NCBI GenBank assembly: GCA_027013095.1
Contig: JALUYI010000035.1
Span: 1 to 64,000 of the forward strand
From: Paracoccaceae bacterium
Lineage (GTDB): Bacteria; Pseudomonadota; Alphaproteobacteria; Rhodobacterales; Rhodobacteraceae
DNA: 64,000 nt
Direction of reading: 5' to 3'
Both the position numbers and the translations under genes were made by a program. The notes below the pieces were generated by a model. It made no database searches, was not told the origin of the DNA, and saw only the letters and a program-made list of their open reading frames with translations. Within the stretch, counting starts at the first letter, position 1, and each line of letters starts with the position of its first letter. Shown here in pieces: positions 1 through 8,201 of this stretch.

Positions 1-125
1 GGCCAACGCCCCCTGGAACGCGCTTGCTCTTTGAATGGCCTCGCGTTCCAAGGGGCTGGACGAAATCACACCGACTGGCCCAGTTTTACACCGCGATTTG
101 GCCCCTTTTTACTCCGGGATTGACA
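1..125. mobile_element. IS21-family element, terminal fragment
   Basis: Positions 73-118 hold two imperfect repeats of the type TGGCCC-GTTTTACACCG and TGGCCCC-TTTTACTCCGG, and the block ends in TGACA at 121-125. Seen from the other strand this starts TGTCA and continues CCGGAGTAAAA, the arrangement I associate with IS21-family termini (TG...CA ends and internal repeats). Immediately after it the reading frame of a secretion ATPase begins mid-protein, so the element probably inserted into that gene. Only the terminus lies in the window; no transposase can be assigned to bases 1-70. Confidence 0.5.
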
Positions 126-1506
126 CAGGGATCTGGCCAGCATCCAGACCCTGCTGGCGTCACCGGTTCTGGGCGCGCTGTTCGATCTGCCCTGGACGCC
201 CGTCTTTCTGGCGATCCTGTTCTTTTTTCACCGATGGCTGGGATGGGCCGCCATCGGGGGCGGGCTGGTTCTTCTGGTTCTTGCGCTTGCCAACCAGTGG
301 ATGACCCGCAAGTCCCAGATGAGGGCGGGCAAGCTGGCGGCCCGGGCCGAAGCACGCACCGAGGAAAGCCGCAAGCATGTGGAGACCGTGGTCGGGCTGG
401 GCATGGCCGCGCCCTTTGCGGGGCGCTGGGAACAGCTGCGCAGCGAGGCCTTGCGCGCACAGATGTCGGCTTCGGATCTGAACGGGCGATTGACGGCCGC
501 GACCAAGGCGTTCCGGCTCTTGCTGCAGTCGGGTGTTCTGGCGCTCGGGGCGTGGCTGGTGCTGCAGGGGCAGCTGACACCGGGTGCTATGATTGCGGGC
601 TCCATCCTGCTGGGGCGCGCCCTTGCCCCGGTTGAGCAGGCGGTTGGCCAGTGGGCGGTGGTGCAACGGGCCATGACGGCCTGGAAATCGCTGTCGGTTC
701 TGCTTTCGGCGGTGCCGGCCACAAGCGCGCCCATGGACCTGCCTCGGCCCTCGGCCAGGCTGAGCGTACGCGATCTTGCAGCCGCACCCCCCGGTGAGAG
801 AACGCCCGCGCTGCAGGGGGTTTCCTTCGAGCTTGCCCCGGGCGAGGCCATTGCCGTGATCGGGCCGAGCGCTTCGGGCAAATCAACACTCGCACGCGCA
901 CTGACCGGGCTATGGCCGGTGCTGCGCGGTGAAATCAGGCTTTCCGGGGCCACGCTCGGGCAATATGACCGGGAAGCACTGGGACGCTATCTCGGCTATC
1001 TTCCGCAGGAGGTCGTGCTGTTTGCCGGCACGGTGCGTGAGAACATCGCGCGGTTCGACCCGGAGGCGCGCTCGGAAGACATCCTGCGCGCGGCCAAGGC
1101 GGCGGGCGCCCATGAGCTCATCCTGTCGCTGCCCGATGGATATGAAACCGTCCTGCATGAGGGCGGCGGTCGGCTGTCCGGGGGGCAGCGCCAGCGCATC
1201 GGGCTCGCTCGCGCCTTTTACGGGGATCCGGTCGTTCTGATCCTGGACGAGCCGAATTCCAGCCTCGACGATCCGGGCATACAGGCGCTGAACCGTGCGA
1301 TTGCCGCGGCCAAGGCGGCGGGCAAATCCGTTCTCATCATGTCGCACCGCCCCTCGGCGCTCGCCGCGTGCGAAAACGTGCTGTTGCTGGAAGGCGGAAG
1401 AATGCGGGCGTTCGGCCCGCGCGACGAGGTATTGCGCCGCTTCATCAAGGGATCGCCCTCGGTTCTTGCCGCTGCAACGCAAAGGGGTGCTCCGAGCCAT
1501 GGCTGA
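124..1506 (+). pseudogene. type I secretion ABC transporter (PrtD/HlyB type), 5'-truncated
   Basis: Inner-membrane ATPase/permease of a type I secretion system, lacking its N-terminus. The frame opens after TGA at 121-123 with RDLASIQTLL and ALFDLPWTPVF, motifs that in PrtD-type proteins lie well inside the membrane domain. The rest is intact: two hydrophobic segments (about 180-300 and 520-620), Walker A GPSASGKST near 862, signature LSGGQRQR near 1174, Walker B VLILDEP near 1231 and the H-loop MSHRP near 1340. The first ATG available (301) would remove a membrane helix, so it is not a credible start. The gene overlaps the next one by 8 bases, typical for this pair. The missing start follows directly on an IS21-like end, so I infer inactivation by insertion. 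A part of the gene may survive left of the window. Confidence 0.8.
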
Positions 1507-2551
1507 CATCTGGTCGCCCCGCCGCAGCGTGCTGTTCGGCCTGGCGGTGCTTGTCTTTGGCGTCGGGGCTTTTCTTGCCTGGGCCGCGTTTACCGAGATC
1601 AACGGGGCGGTCGTGGCCTCGGGATTTGTCGAGGTCAAGTCGCGTCGCCAGGTCGTCCAGCATCGCGACGGGGGAATTGTTGCGGAAATCCTCGTCCATG
1701 ACGGCGACAGGGTTGCCCGCGGGGCACCGATCATCCGTCTTGATGACACCCAGCTTCGCGCGCAGGAAAAGCAGCTGCGCCGGCAGTTGTTCGAGGCCGA
1801 GGCACGCCTTGACCGGCTTGCGGCGGAAATCCGGGGCACCGATGCTCTGCGGTTTCGCAAGGGCTTGCGCGATGCGGCCCGGCGGGACAAGGCCCTGGAG
1901 AAGGTTCTTGCCGACGAGGCCGCATTGTTCCAGACACGGCAGATGGCCCGCAAGCAGATGCTTTCCCAGCTTGACGAGCGCAAGACCCAGACCCGGGCGC
2001 TGGTTTCCGGGCGCAAGCGTCAACTGGCGGCGGGGCGCAAACAGCTGGCGCTGATAAACCGCGAGCTCGAGACCCAGCAAAACCTTCTGGAACGCGGTCT
2101 TGCCCAGGCGTCGCGAGTTTCTGCCCTTGAACGCGAGGCCGCGCGGCTGGACGGCATGATCGGTGAACTTGAAGCGGGTATTGCAGAAGCGAAAAGCACC
2201 ATCGCCGGATACGAGATCGAACGCCTGGCCAATATCACGAAATGGCGCGAGACCGCCCAGGGAGATCTGCGCGCCCTGCAGCCCAGGGCGGCGGATCTGC
2301 GCGAGCGACTGCGCGTTGTCGAGACACGCCTTTCACGCCTGACCCTCAAGGCGCCGATGGCCGGCATTGTCTACGGGATGCGCGTGTTCACGGTTGGCGC
2401 GGTGGTTCCCCCGGGGGGACAGGTTGCAGAGATCGTTCCGGCCGATGCGCCGCTGGTTCTTTCCGTACGCATTGGCGCAACACAGATCGACCGGGTCAAG
2501 CTCGGCCAGAAGGCGGTGGTAAAGTTCCCGTCCTTTGCCAGCCGGATTTAG
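1499..2551 (+). pseudogene. HlyD-family membrane fusion protein, 3'-truncated
   Basis: Periplasmic adaptor of the same type I secretion system. It begins at ATG 1499 inside the end of the ABC gene. One N-terminal transmembrane helix (about residues 11-31) is followed by the biotinyl-lipoyl half motif VVQHRDGGIVAEI, a long alpha-helical hairpin rich in R, E and Q (about residues 80-270), and the second lipoyl half near LKAPMAGIVYG. The protein stops at 350 residues where the family usually has about 430. The last family-like residues are KFPSFASR, then Ile and a stop, and the following DNA is IS3-family transposase. The C-terminal beta-barrel and anchor region is lost, so the protein is very probably non-functional. 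Confidence 0.8.
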
Positions 2552-2784
2552 GCAGCGGTTCTCTTCAGCCATCGCCTTCAGTTCAGAAATCATCGACGCG
2601 TCCATGCCGCCAAACTTCGCTCGCCACTTATAAAAACTCGCGCTGCTCATGCCATCCCTCTCGGGATTTACTTTGTAAACTCTGCGGGCAGCGGCTCTCG
2701 GCACAGTTCTGACACGGGGACATCGCTCTCAGCTTGCTTCAGAATGCCCATGATCTGCGCATCGCTATATCTCTTGTTCTTCAT
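2549..2784 (-). pseudogene. IS3-family transposase OrfA fragment (IS407-like)
   Basis: Read leftward from ATG 2784, the product starts MKNKRYSDAQIMGILKQAE, a helix-turn-helix OrfA start typical of IS407-like elements, and reaches SELCRE. The frame is then broken; family-like sequence resumes in another frame as MSSASFYKWRAKFGG and ends at AEENR where the HlyD remnant begins. The break coincides with a short insertion flanked by direct repeats (see 2658-2701). Neither the terminal repeat nor an OrfB is left, so this is a relic. RBS-like GAGGAG precedes the ATG. Confidence 0.75.
2658..2701. repeat. short insertion flanked by CTCTCGG direct repeats
   Basis: CTCTCGG occurs at 2658-2664 and again at 2695-2701, exactly 37 bases apart, inside the OrfA relic. 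Between them lies a small hairpin TTTAC-TTT-GTAAA (2667-2679). Transposase-like sequence continues on both sides, in different frames, so the unit looks inserted. Deleting 37 bases does not fully restore the frame; 38 would. The insertion boundary is therefore approximate. Confidence 0.4.
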
Positions 2785-2805
2785 CAAAATCTCCTCAATT
2801 GTCAA

Positions 2806-3307
2806 CGACGTAAACAAATCCCTGCCACGTTGACACGTAGGTAAAATCGCTGACCTCTCACCCGGCAGGCGATGCTTGCATCGCTGAGAGGGCAGAGCCG
2901 GTTTGGGGCCGGTGCCCGGAATTTCCGGTTTACCTTGTCCGCCGGACATGGCTCTGACTTGTCACTCACCGTGGTCCTGGTTCCTTTGCCACGGATAACT
3001 CCCTGAAGTCCAGCCTGTTTCATCGGCCGTGCTACAGTGCAGCGGGCCACGTCAAAGCCCTCACGCCTGAGCTGATGCCAGACCTTTCGCACCCCGTAGA
3101 CTTTGAGGTTGTCCTCCCAGACACGCTTGACCTCAGGAAGCAGAACCGCATCTCGCTTGGCACGATCTGACGCCAGATCCGGGTTCCTCTTGACCATCGC
3201 ATGGGCGTGATATGTCGATGGGGCGATTGGCAGAACCCTGCAGATCGGCCAGATATTCAAACCTTGGCCCGAAGGCATCTCGATGAGCTTCAATGAAGGC
3301 CGTCATC
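2806..3307 (-). pseudogene. IS3-family transposase OrfB (rve integrase), broken and truncated
   Basis: Minus-strand sequence from ATG about 3307 reads [13 protein letters not shown], then family-like sequence resumes in another frame as PICRVLPIAPSTYHAHA, so a frameshift lies near 3260. The HTH_21-like region follows (VWEDNLKVYGVRKVWHQL). After APAPNRL the frame is interrupted by a 37-bp palindrome; beyond it the catalytic-core start VSDFTYVSTWQGFVYV is readable, then the gene ends at another IS relic. Most of the DDE core is missing. Confidence 0.8.
2856..2892. repeat. 37-bp palindromic element inserted in transposase gene
   Basis: The unit contains an outer pair of arms of the type CCTCTCA / TGAGAGG and an inner stem GCGATG-CTTG-CATCGC, with a CCGGCAG bulge on one side only. 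Removing exactly these 37 bases joins CCGGCTCTG to GGTCAGCGATTTT on the minus strand and restores the expected transposase reading NRLWVSDFTY without a break. This defines the insert precisely. It resembles REP-type or small palindromic elements of bacterial genomes. I saw no second full copy in the window. Confidence 0.7.
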
Positions 3308-3635
3308 GTTTCAGTGGGCGGTCGAGCTCCGCCTGAGCAAAATATGCGCTGGCCTTGCGCAGAATTTCATTGGCCTGACGCAATTCCTTGTTCTCGCGCT
3401 CCAATGCCTTGATCCGGGCCCGCTCATCAGAGGTCACACCATCGCGCAAACCGCTGTCGGTTTCCGCCTGATGAACCCAGCGGCGCAGCGTTTCCGGGGT
3501 GCAACCGATCTTGGCCGCAATTCCCACAAGCGCTGCCGACTGGCTGTCATAGTTGCTCCGGTGCTCGAAAACCATCCGTACGGCCCGCGCGCGCACTTCT
3601 GGCGAAAATCTGTTGGCTCTCTTGTTCTTTTCCAT
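3303..3635 (-). CDS. IS3-family transposase OrfA
   Basis: 110 residues, apparently complete. It has an N-terminal helix-turn-helix ([16 protein letters not shown] ... [18 protein letters not shown]) and a C-terminal leucine-zipper-like segment [20 protein letters not shown], the layout of OrfA in the IS3 family. It normally binds the IS ends and is fused to OrfB by -1 frameshifting to give the transposase. Since OrfB downstream is broken, this copy cannot make a working transposase. The start is the ATG at 3635, about 50 bases inside the inverted end. Confidence 0.85.
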   Translation of the reverse strand: MEKNKRANRFSPEVRARAVRMVFEHRSNYDSQSAALVGIAAKIGCTPETLRRWVHQAETDSGLRDGVTSDERARIKALERENKELRQANEILRKASAYFAQAELDRPLKR

Positions 3636-3872
3636 AGCTCCAATCTTTCCTCGATTTGGAGCCTCCGGGAAACCCGGTGCGGTTCACACGGGAAAACTGA
3701 ACAGTTGGGATAAGTGGAAATTCTGCTCGAAATCGGCAATTCTGCCGGAAAGAGGAGACCTCAGGTTACAGTACCGCAGACGCAGCCACCTCAGGTTTCC
3801 TTGTCGAAATGCTGTACAGACTGCTTTTGTGAGGGCCACCGGCCTAAATCATGTGTAACCTATTGATTTTAA

Positions 3873-3948
3873 TGGTGAGCCGGTCGGGGCTCGAACCCGA
3901 GACCTACTGATTAAAAGTCAGTTGCTCTACCAACTGAGCTACCGGCCC
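3873..3948 (-). tRNA. tRNA-Lys(UUU)
   Basis: The minus strand folds as a cloverleaf: acceptor GGGCCGG pairing with CCGGCTC (one G-T pair), D-arm GCTC...GAGC, anticodon stem ACTGA/TCAGT with loop CTTTTAA (anticodon TTT), and T-arm CGGGG/CCCCG around TTCGAGC. The terminal CCA is encoded (3873-3875). It reads codons AAA and AAG. It lies 187 bases from the IS3 end, a common place for inserted DNA. Confidence 0.96.
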
Positions 3949-4199
3949 ATCATTTGATCGACGGGACCGTCTGTCCCCTCCATCTGTCCTTTGTGCAGAA
4001 CCCGTAAGGCTCCGACAAGGCCAAGCTGCGCGTTTTGCCGAACACCGAAAATTCCGGTCCGACAAGCAACGCCGCTTAAGGTCGGGTAGGTATAAGGGGT
4101 GGCGTTGATGGTCAAGGGGAAATTCCGTCAATCCGGGGAAAATATTGGCCTCCCCGGTGGCGGGTCGCAGAACTGGTCAAAGCTGCGGCAAGGGGCTAT

Positions 4200-5048
4200 A
4201 TGCGCGGGATGGATCAGGATTGGAAAAAGACCGGACTCCGGTTTCGCAAGATGCACGGGCTTGGCAATGATTTTGTCATCATAGACGCGCGCGGGCGCAG
4301 CAACCCGGTAACACCCGAGGTGGCGCGCGCCATCGGAGACCGGCATTTTGGCGTCGGCTTTGATCAACTGGCCGTTCTTCATGATGGCGCAGATGCGGAT
4401 GCAGCCCTGCAATTCTGGAACGCGGACGGTAGCCTTTCAGCGGCTTGCGGCAATGCGACGCGCTGCGTTGCCGGGCTTTTGTTTCAGGAAACCGGCGCGG
4501 CGCAGTTGACGATCAGAACCGAGCGCGGGTTGCTTTACTGCGAGGACGCCGGAAACGGGATTTACCGGGTCAATATGGGACCTCCGCAGCTTGATTGGCG
4601 CGAGGTTCCGCTGGCGCGCGAGGTTGATCTTTTGCATCTGCCCCTTGAGGGCGATCCGACCGCACTGGGCATCGGAAACCCGCATTGCGTTTTTTTCGTA
4701 AAAGACGCCGCCGCGGTCGATCTGACCACCGAGGGGCCCCGATTTGAGCACCACCCCCTTTATCCCGAACGCACGAATGTCGAGTTTGTCGAGGTGATCA
4801 ACCGGCACGAGATCCGCCTGAAGATCTGGGAGCGGGGCGCGGGGGTGACGCTGGCCAGTGGCTCGTGCTCATGCGCCAGCGTGGTTGGCGCGGCGCGGCG
4901 CGGATTGACGTCACGCAAGGTGTCCGTGCATGTCGATGGTGGCACGCTTTTGATCGACTGGCGCGAGGACGGGGTCTGGATGTCCGGGCCGACGGCGCAT
5001 GTCTTTGATGGCGTCTTTGTTCCGGCCTACCTGGATGCGCTGGGATGA
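4200..5048 (+). CDS. dapF: diaminopimelate epimerase (unusual second active site)
   Basis: Cytoplasmic enzyme converting LL- to meso-diaminopimelate for lysine and peptidoglycan synthesis. 282 residues, near the usual 275. KMHGLGNDFVIID opens the N-domain and ACGNATRC carries the first catalytic cysteine (C83). At the second site the family normally has ACGTGAC or ACGSGAC; here the DNA at 4857-4859 is AGT, giving ASGSCSCA with Ser220 at the cysteine position and a cysteine two residues later. The enzyme uses two cysteines as acid and base, so this is a possible loss or shift of function. The fold, spacing and context are otherwise normal. The start at ATG 4200 has a purine-rich stretch AAGGGG before it; ATG 4209 is possible. 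It overlaps mtaB by 4 bases. Confidence 0.9.
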   Translation: MRGMDQDWKKTGLRFRKMHGLGNDFVIIDARGRSNPVTPEVARAIGDRHFGVGFDQLAVLHDGADADAALQFWNADGSLSAACGNATRCVAGLLFQETGAAQLTIRTERGLLYCEDAGNGIYRVNMGPPQLDWREVPLAREVDLLHLPLEGDPTALGIGNPHCVFFVKDAAAVDLTTEGPRFEHHPLYPERTNVEFVEVINRHEIRLKIWERGAGVTLASGSCSCASVVGAARRGLTSRKVSVHVDGGTLLIDWREDGVWMSGPTAHVFDGVFVPAYLDALG

Positions 5049-6322
5049 GTGGCTCTCTTCCGCTTTTTGAAACCCTCGGTTGTCGGCTCAACACTTACGA
5101 GACCGAGGCCATGCGCAATCTCGGAGAGGCTGCAGAACTAAAAGACGCGATCGTCGTCAACACCTGCGCCGTTACCCAAGAGGCCGTGCGGCAGGCCAGA
5201 CAGAAAATCCGCCAGCTGCGGCGCGCGTATCCAGAGCGCACCCTGATTGTCACCGGATGTGCCGCACAGGTCGATCCGCAGGATTTTGCCTCGATGCCCG
5301 AGGTCGATCACGTTCTTGGCAATGATGAAAAGCTGCGGGCAGAAAACTGGCGCAGACTGGCGGCAGGCGGGATAAACGATGCGGTTCAGGTTGCCGATAT
5401 CATGCAGGTCACATCTGCCGCGCCCCCGCTGATCGACGGCTTTGGCACCCGTGCCCGCGCCTATGTCGAGGTCCAGAACGGCTGCGATCATCGCTGTACC
5501 TTTTGCATTATCCCCTATGGGCGTGGCAATTCGCGCTCGGTTTCTGCGCCGGTGGTCATCGAGCAGGTCAAGCGGCTGCGCGACAAGGGGTTTAACGAGA
5601 TCGTGCTGACCGGGGTCGATATGACCAGCTGGGGCGGTGACCTGCCCGAGCGGCCCCGGCTTGGCGATCTGGTCAACGGCATATTGGACTCGGTTCCCGA
5701 TTTGCCCCGGCTAAGAATATCGTCAATCGATTCGATCGAGGTCGATCCCCTCTTGATCGAAATGATTTGCTATCATCCGCGCCTGATGCCGCATTTGCAT
5801 CTTTCTTTGCAGGCGGGCGACAACATGATCCTGAAGCGGATGAAACGGCGGCACCTGCGCGAAGATGCAATCCGCTTTTGCCAGACGGTGCGCGCGGCCC
5901 GTCCCGAGATCGTGTTTGGCGCCGACATCATCGCCGGGTTCCCGACCGAGAGCGATGCGATGTTTGACAACTCCTGTGCGCTGGTTGAGGCCTGTGACCT
6001 GACCTGGCTGCATGTCTTTCCCTATTCGATTCGCAACGGAACCCCGGCGGCGCGAATGCCACAGGTTGCGCGGGCTACCATCAAGGAGCGCGCGGCGCGG
6101 CTCCGAGAGATCGGGAACACGCAGGTTGCCAGCTATCTGGATGCACAGCGGGGCAAGCGGGCCAATGTCCTGCTGGAAAACCCGCATATGGGCCGCACCG
6201 AAGGGTTCGCCCCGGTCCGTTTTGACGCTGACCTGCCGGTCGGGCAGGTTGTCGAGGTAGAAATCAATGGCCGCGCCGGGGCAGAGTTGTTGGCAACGCC
6301 GGTTAGCCCGAAAAAAGGATAG
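5045..6322 (+). CDS. mtaB: tRNA t6A37 methylthiotransferase MtaB
   Basis: Radical-SAM enzyme that adds a methylthio group to t6A at position 37 of tRNAs reading ANN codons. 425 residues. The N-terminal UPF0004 domain shows its three iron-sulfur cysteines (LGCRLN C13, NTCAVT C41, TGCA C72); the radical-SAM motif is CDHRCTFC near residue 145-152, followed by IIPYGRG; a TRAM-like C-terminal segment is present. Start ATG 5045 overlaps the dapF stop in ATGA, so the two are translationally coupled. The dapF-mtaB order is a familiar one in Rhodobacteraceae. Confidence 0.92.
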   Translation: MSGSLPLFETLGCRLNTYETEAMRNLGEAAELKDAIVVNTCAVTQEAVRQARQKIRQLRRAYPERTLIVTGCAAQVDPQDFASMPEVDHVLGNDEKLRAENWRRLAAGGINDAVQVADIMQVTSAAPPLIDGFGTRARAYVEVQNGCDHRCTFCIIPYGRGNSRSVSAPVVIEQVKRLRDKGFNEIVLTGVDMTSWGGDLPERPRLGDLVNGILDSVPDLPRLRISSIDSIEVDPLLIEMICYHPRLMPHLHLSLQAGDNMILKRMKRRHLREDAIRFCQTVRAARPEIVFGADIIAGFPTESDAMFDNSCALVEACDLTWLHVFPYSIRNGTPAARMPQVARATIKERAARLREIGNTQVASYLDAQRGKRANVLLENPHMGRTEGFAPVRFDADLPVGQVVEVEINGRAGAELLATPVSPKKG

Positions 6323-6328
6323 CTCCCG

Positions 6329-6931
6329 ATGCACCCAAATCCGGTCTTTCGCCAAGTATCTGATACGACCAGTCTGGGCTTTGCCCGCGCACGGGGTTTT
6401 GGAGTGATTTGTGTCAACGCCGATCCCGCGCCACTGTGCAGTCATATTCCCTTTTTGCTGGCCGAGGACGGCACGCGGGCCGAGGCGCATTTGGTGCGCT
6501 CCAACCCCATTGCGGGCCTGCTTGGTGCCGGGCCGGTGGCTGCCCGCCTGATCGTCAGCGGCGCAGATGGCTATATCTCGCCAGACTGGTATCAGGCCAA
6601 AGATCAGGTGCCGACATGGAATTACGTGGCCGTGCATCTGACCGGAGAGCTGACGGCAAAACCGGTCGAGCTGTTGCGCCCGCACCTTGACCGATTATCG
6701 GCATTTTTTGAAACACGTCTTCTGCCAAAACCGATATGGCGTGTGGATAAGGTGGATGATGCGGCTCTGGCGCGCATGGTGCGGATGATTCTACCGGTGG
6801 AGCTGTCGATAACGAATGTCGAGGCGACGTGGAAACTTTCCCAGAACAAGGCTGCACCTGCGCGTCTGGCTGCGGCTGACATGGTTACGGATGCCGCCCT
6901 GGCCGAGGCGATGCGCGTTTTGCCGGATTGA
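6329..6931 (+). CDS. FMN-binding PaiB-family protein
   Basis: 200 residues of the FMN_bind_2 / PaiB type, a split-barrel flavin-binding family named after the Bacillus negative regulator PaiB. Recognisable elements are the start MHPNPVF, the segment HIPFLLAEDG, EAHLVRSNP, GADGYISPDWY and VPTWNYVAVHLTGEL. No DNA-binding domain is evident, so a redox or detoxifying role is as likely as regulation. It begins 6 bases after mtaB and is probably cotranscribed with it. Confidence 0.82.
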   Translation: MHPNPVFRQVSDTTSLGFARARGFGVICVNADPAPLCSHIPFLLAEDGTRAEAHLVRSNPIAGLLGAGPVAARLIVSGADGYISPDWYQAKDQVPTWNYVAVHLTGELTAKPVELLRPHLDRLSAFFETRLLPKPIWRVDKVDDAALARMVRMILPVELSITNVEATWKLSQNKAAPARLAAADMVTDAALAEAMRVLPD

Positions 6932-7008
6932 TTTGCAACGGCGTGCTGCTTTTGCCAGACTGCGCCTGATGTCGCCCCGTCAGGGATCATTCAACGAAAG
7001 GCCAGCAG

Positions 7009-7620
7009 ATGCGGTTATATTATTCCAAGACCTCTCCATTCGCGCGCAAAGTCTTGGTGCTGTTGCGCGAAACAGGGCAGCTTCAGGATGTCGAACTGGT
7101 GGCGGCGGCAGGCTCGCCACTGGATGCCAGCAACATGCCGACCACCCATAATCCCTTGGGCAAAATTCCGGCGCTGACCCGCGCTGACGGTCCGGCGTTG
7201 TTTGACAGTCGAGTCATCTGCCGCTTTCTGGACGCGCGTGCGGGGGGGCAGCTTTATCCATCCGGCGCGCGCCTTTGGTATTGTCTAACACTCGAGGCCA
7301 TGGCCGATGGTATTGTCGATGCGGCAATCCTGATGGTTTATGAAGCAAAGCTGCGTCCCAATGAGACCCGCTTTGAGCCGTGGATCGCCGGGCAATGGTC
7401 CAAGGTGACTCGCGCGCTGGACGCCATCGAGACCGGTGAGTAGATATCTTATCTGAGCGGGCCGCTTGACATGGGGCAGGTGGCGCTGGGTTGCGCGCTG
7501 GCCTATCTCGATTTCCGTCACGGTGCGCGAAACTGGCGCGAGGGACGCCCCCGGTTGGCCGCATGGGAGGCGGCCTTTGCCGCACGGGACAGCATGTCGG
7601 TAACGGTTCCCACAGAATAA
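7009..7620 (+). pseudogene. glutathione S-transferase family, in-frame amber
   Basis: The first 144 codons encode a thioredoxin-like N-domain (MRLYYSKTSPFARKVLVLLRE, then NPLGKIPAL and FDSRVICRFLD) and part of the helical domain. TAG at 7441-7443 then interrupts the frame, but the same frame continues without another stop to TAA at 7618-7620 and reads GPLDMGQVALGCALAYLDFR and WREGRPRLAAWEAAF, standard GST C-terminal motifs. The intact gene would give about 203 residues, the normal size. Either a recent nonsense mutation, a sequencing error, or amber readthrough explains this. A Shine-Dalgarno GAAAGG precedes ATG 7009. Confidence 0.85.
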
Positions 7621-7667
7621 AGTGTTTCCAATAATTGTCGGGGCGTAGACCAATAAACCACAGGCTA

Positions 7668-8201
7668 TCAGCCCCGCCACCGCCGCCACCATCTGGCCAG
7701 CGAGCGGCGCCTGAACGCGCGGTCCCCCAGCCAGCCGACGAGGGCCCCGATCAGCACCTGCCAGATGTTGTGGGCCTTGGCGTAGATGCGGGATTCTCCA
7801 ACGAAAACCGCGGTCAGGATGACTCCGGCTTTGACTACCGGGTTTCCGGTAATGCACTGATGCACAAGATTGCTGGCCGCAAAGACCGCCGTTGCCGTGT
7901 GGCCCGAGGGCATGCCATGCGAGTTGCCGTTGGGACGCCGGTTGATGGCCGCATCCCCCAGCGCGTATTTCGACCCCTGAACGACGCCCCATTGCGACAG
8001 GTAGCGCAGCATGAAATCACCGGTCTCGCCATTCACGACCGAGCAGCCAAGGGCGATCACCGGCAGCGCGATCTGGAAATTGTCGCCCAGTTTTTCCACC
8101 TGTTTGGGTGAGAGTGCCGCCGTCATGACCAGCGCCAGCAGGATCAGCCGGGCCTTGGTGGTCTGGCTCATGCGTCGAAGCCTCTCGATCACACGCTTCA
8201 T
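7668..8201 (-). CDS. PAP2-family phosphatase, membrane-associated
   Basis: 177 residues from ATG 8201. The PAP2 catalytic motifs are visible: PSGHTATAVFAASNL and SRIYAKAH (SR-X5-H), with a K/R-rich stretch ahead. Hydrophobic segments at the N-terminus (LILLALVMTAALS), near IALPVIALGCSVV, and around the motifs suggest several membrane passes with the active site outside the cytoplasm. Such enzymes dephosphorylate lipid phosphates such as undecaprenyl pyrophosphate or phosphatidylglycerol phosphate; the substrate cannot be told here. The start overlaps the trmL stop as ATGA. The C-terminus is very arginine-rich (RRRSLARWWRRWRG). Confidence 0.82.
   Translation of the reverse strand: MKRVIERLRRMSQTTKARLILLALVMTAALSPKQVEKLGDNFQIALPVIALGCSVVNGETGDFMLRYLSQWGVVQGSKYALGDAAINRRPNGNSHGMPSGHTATAVFAASNLVHQCITGNPVVKAGVILTAVFVGESRIYAKAHNIWQVLIGALVGWLGDRAFRRRSLARWWRRWRG

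Larger units (their letters stand above)
2806..3686 (-). mobile_element. IS3-family element, one end present, other end truncated
   Basis: The element reads leftward. Its left inverted end is at 3686: on the minus strand it starts TGAACCGCACCGGG, a common IS3-family terminus beginning TGA. It carries an intact OrfA, then an OrfB broken by a frameshift and a 37-bp insert and truncated at about 2806, where another IS relic begins. The second terminal repeat is gone, so the element can no longer move by itself. Confidence 0.75.

Noticed and set aside
24-635. Forward frame covering the start of the window
   Set aside because: Crosses the IS end and overlaps the secretion ATPase in another frame; no coherent protein.
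2333-2704. Minus-strand frame joining HlyD and IS sequence
   Set aside because: A chimera made by the IS junction; its second half is antisense to HlyD.
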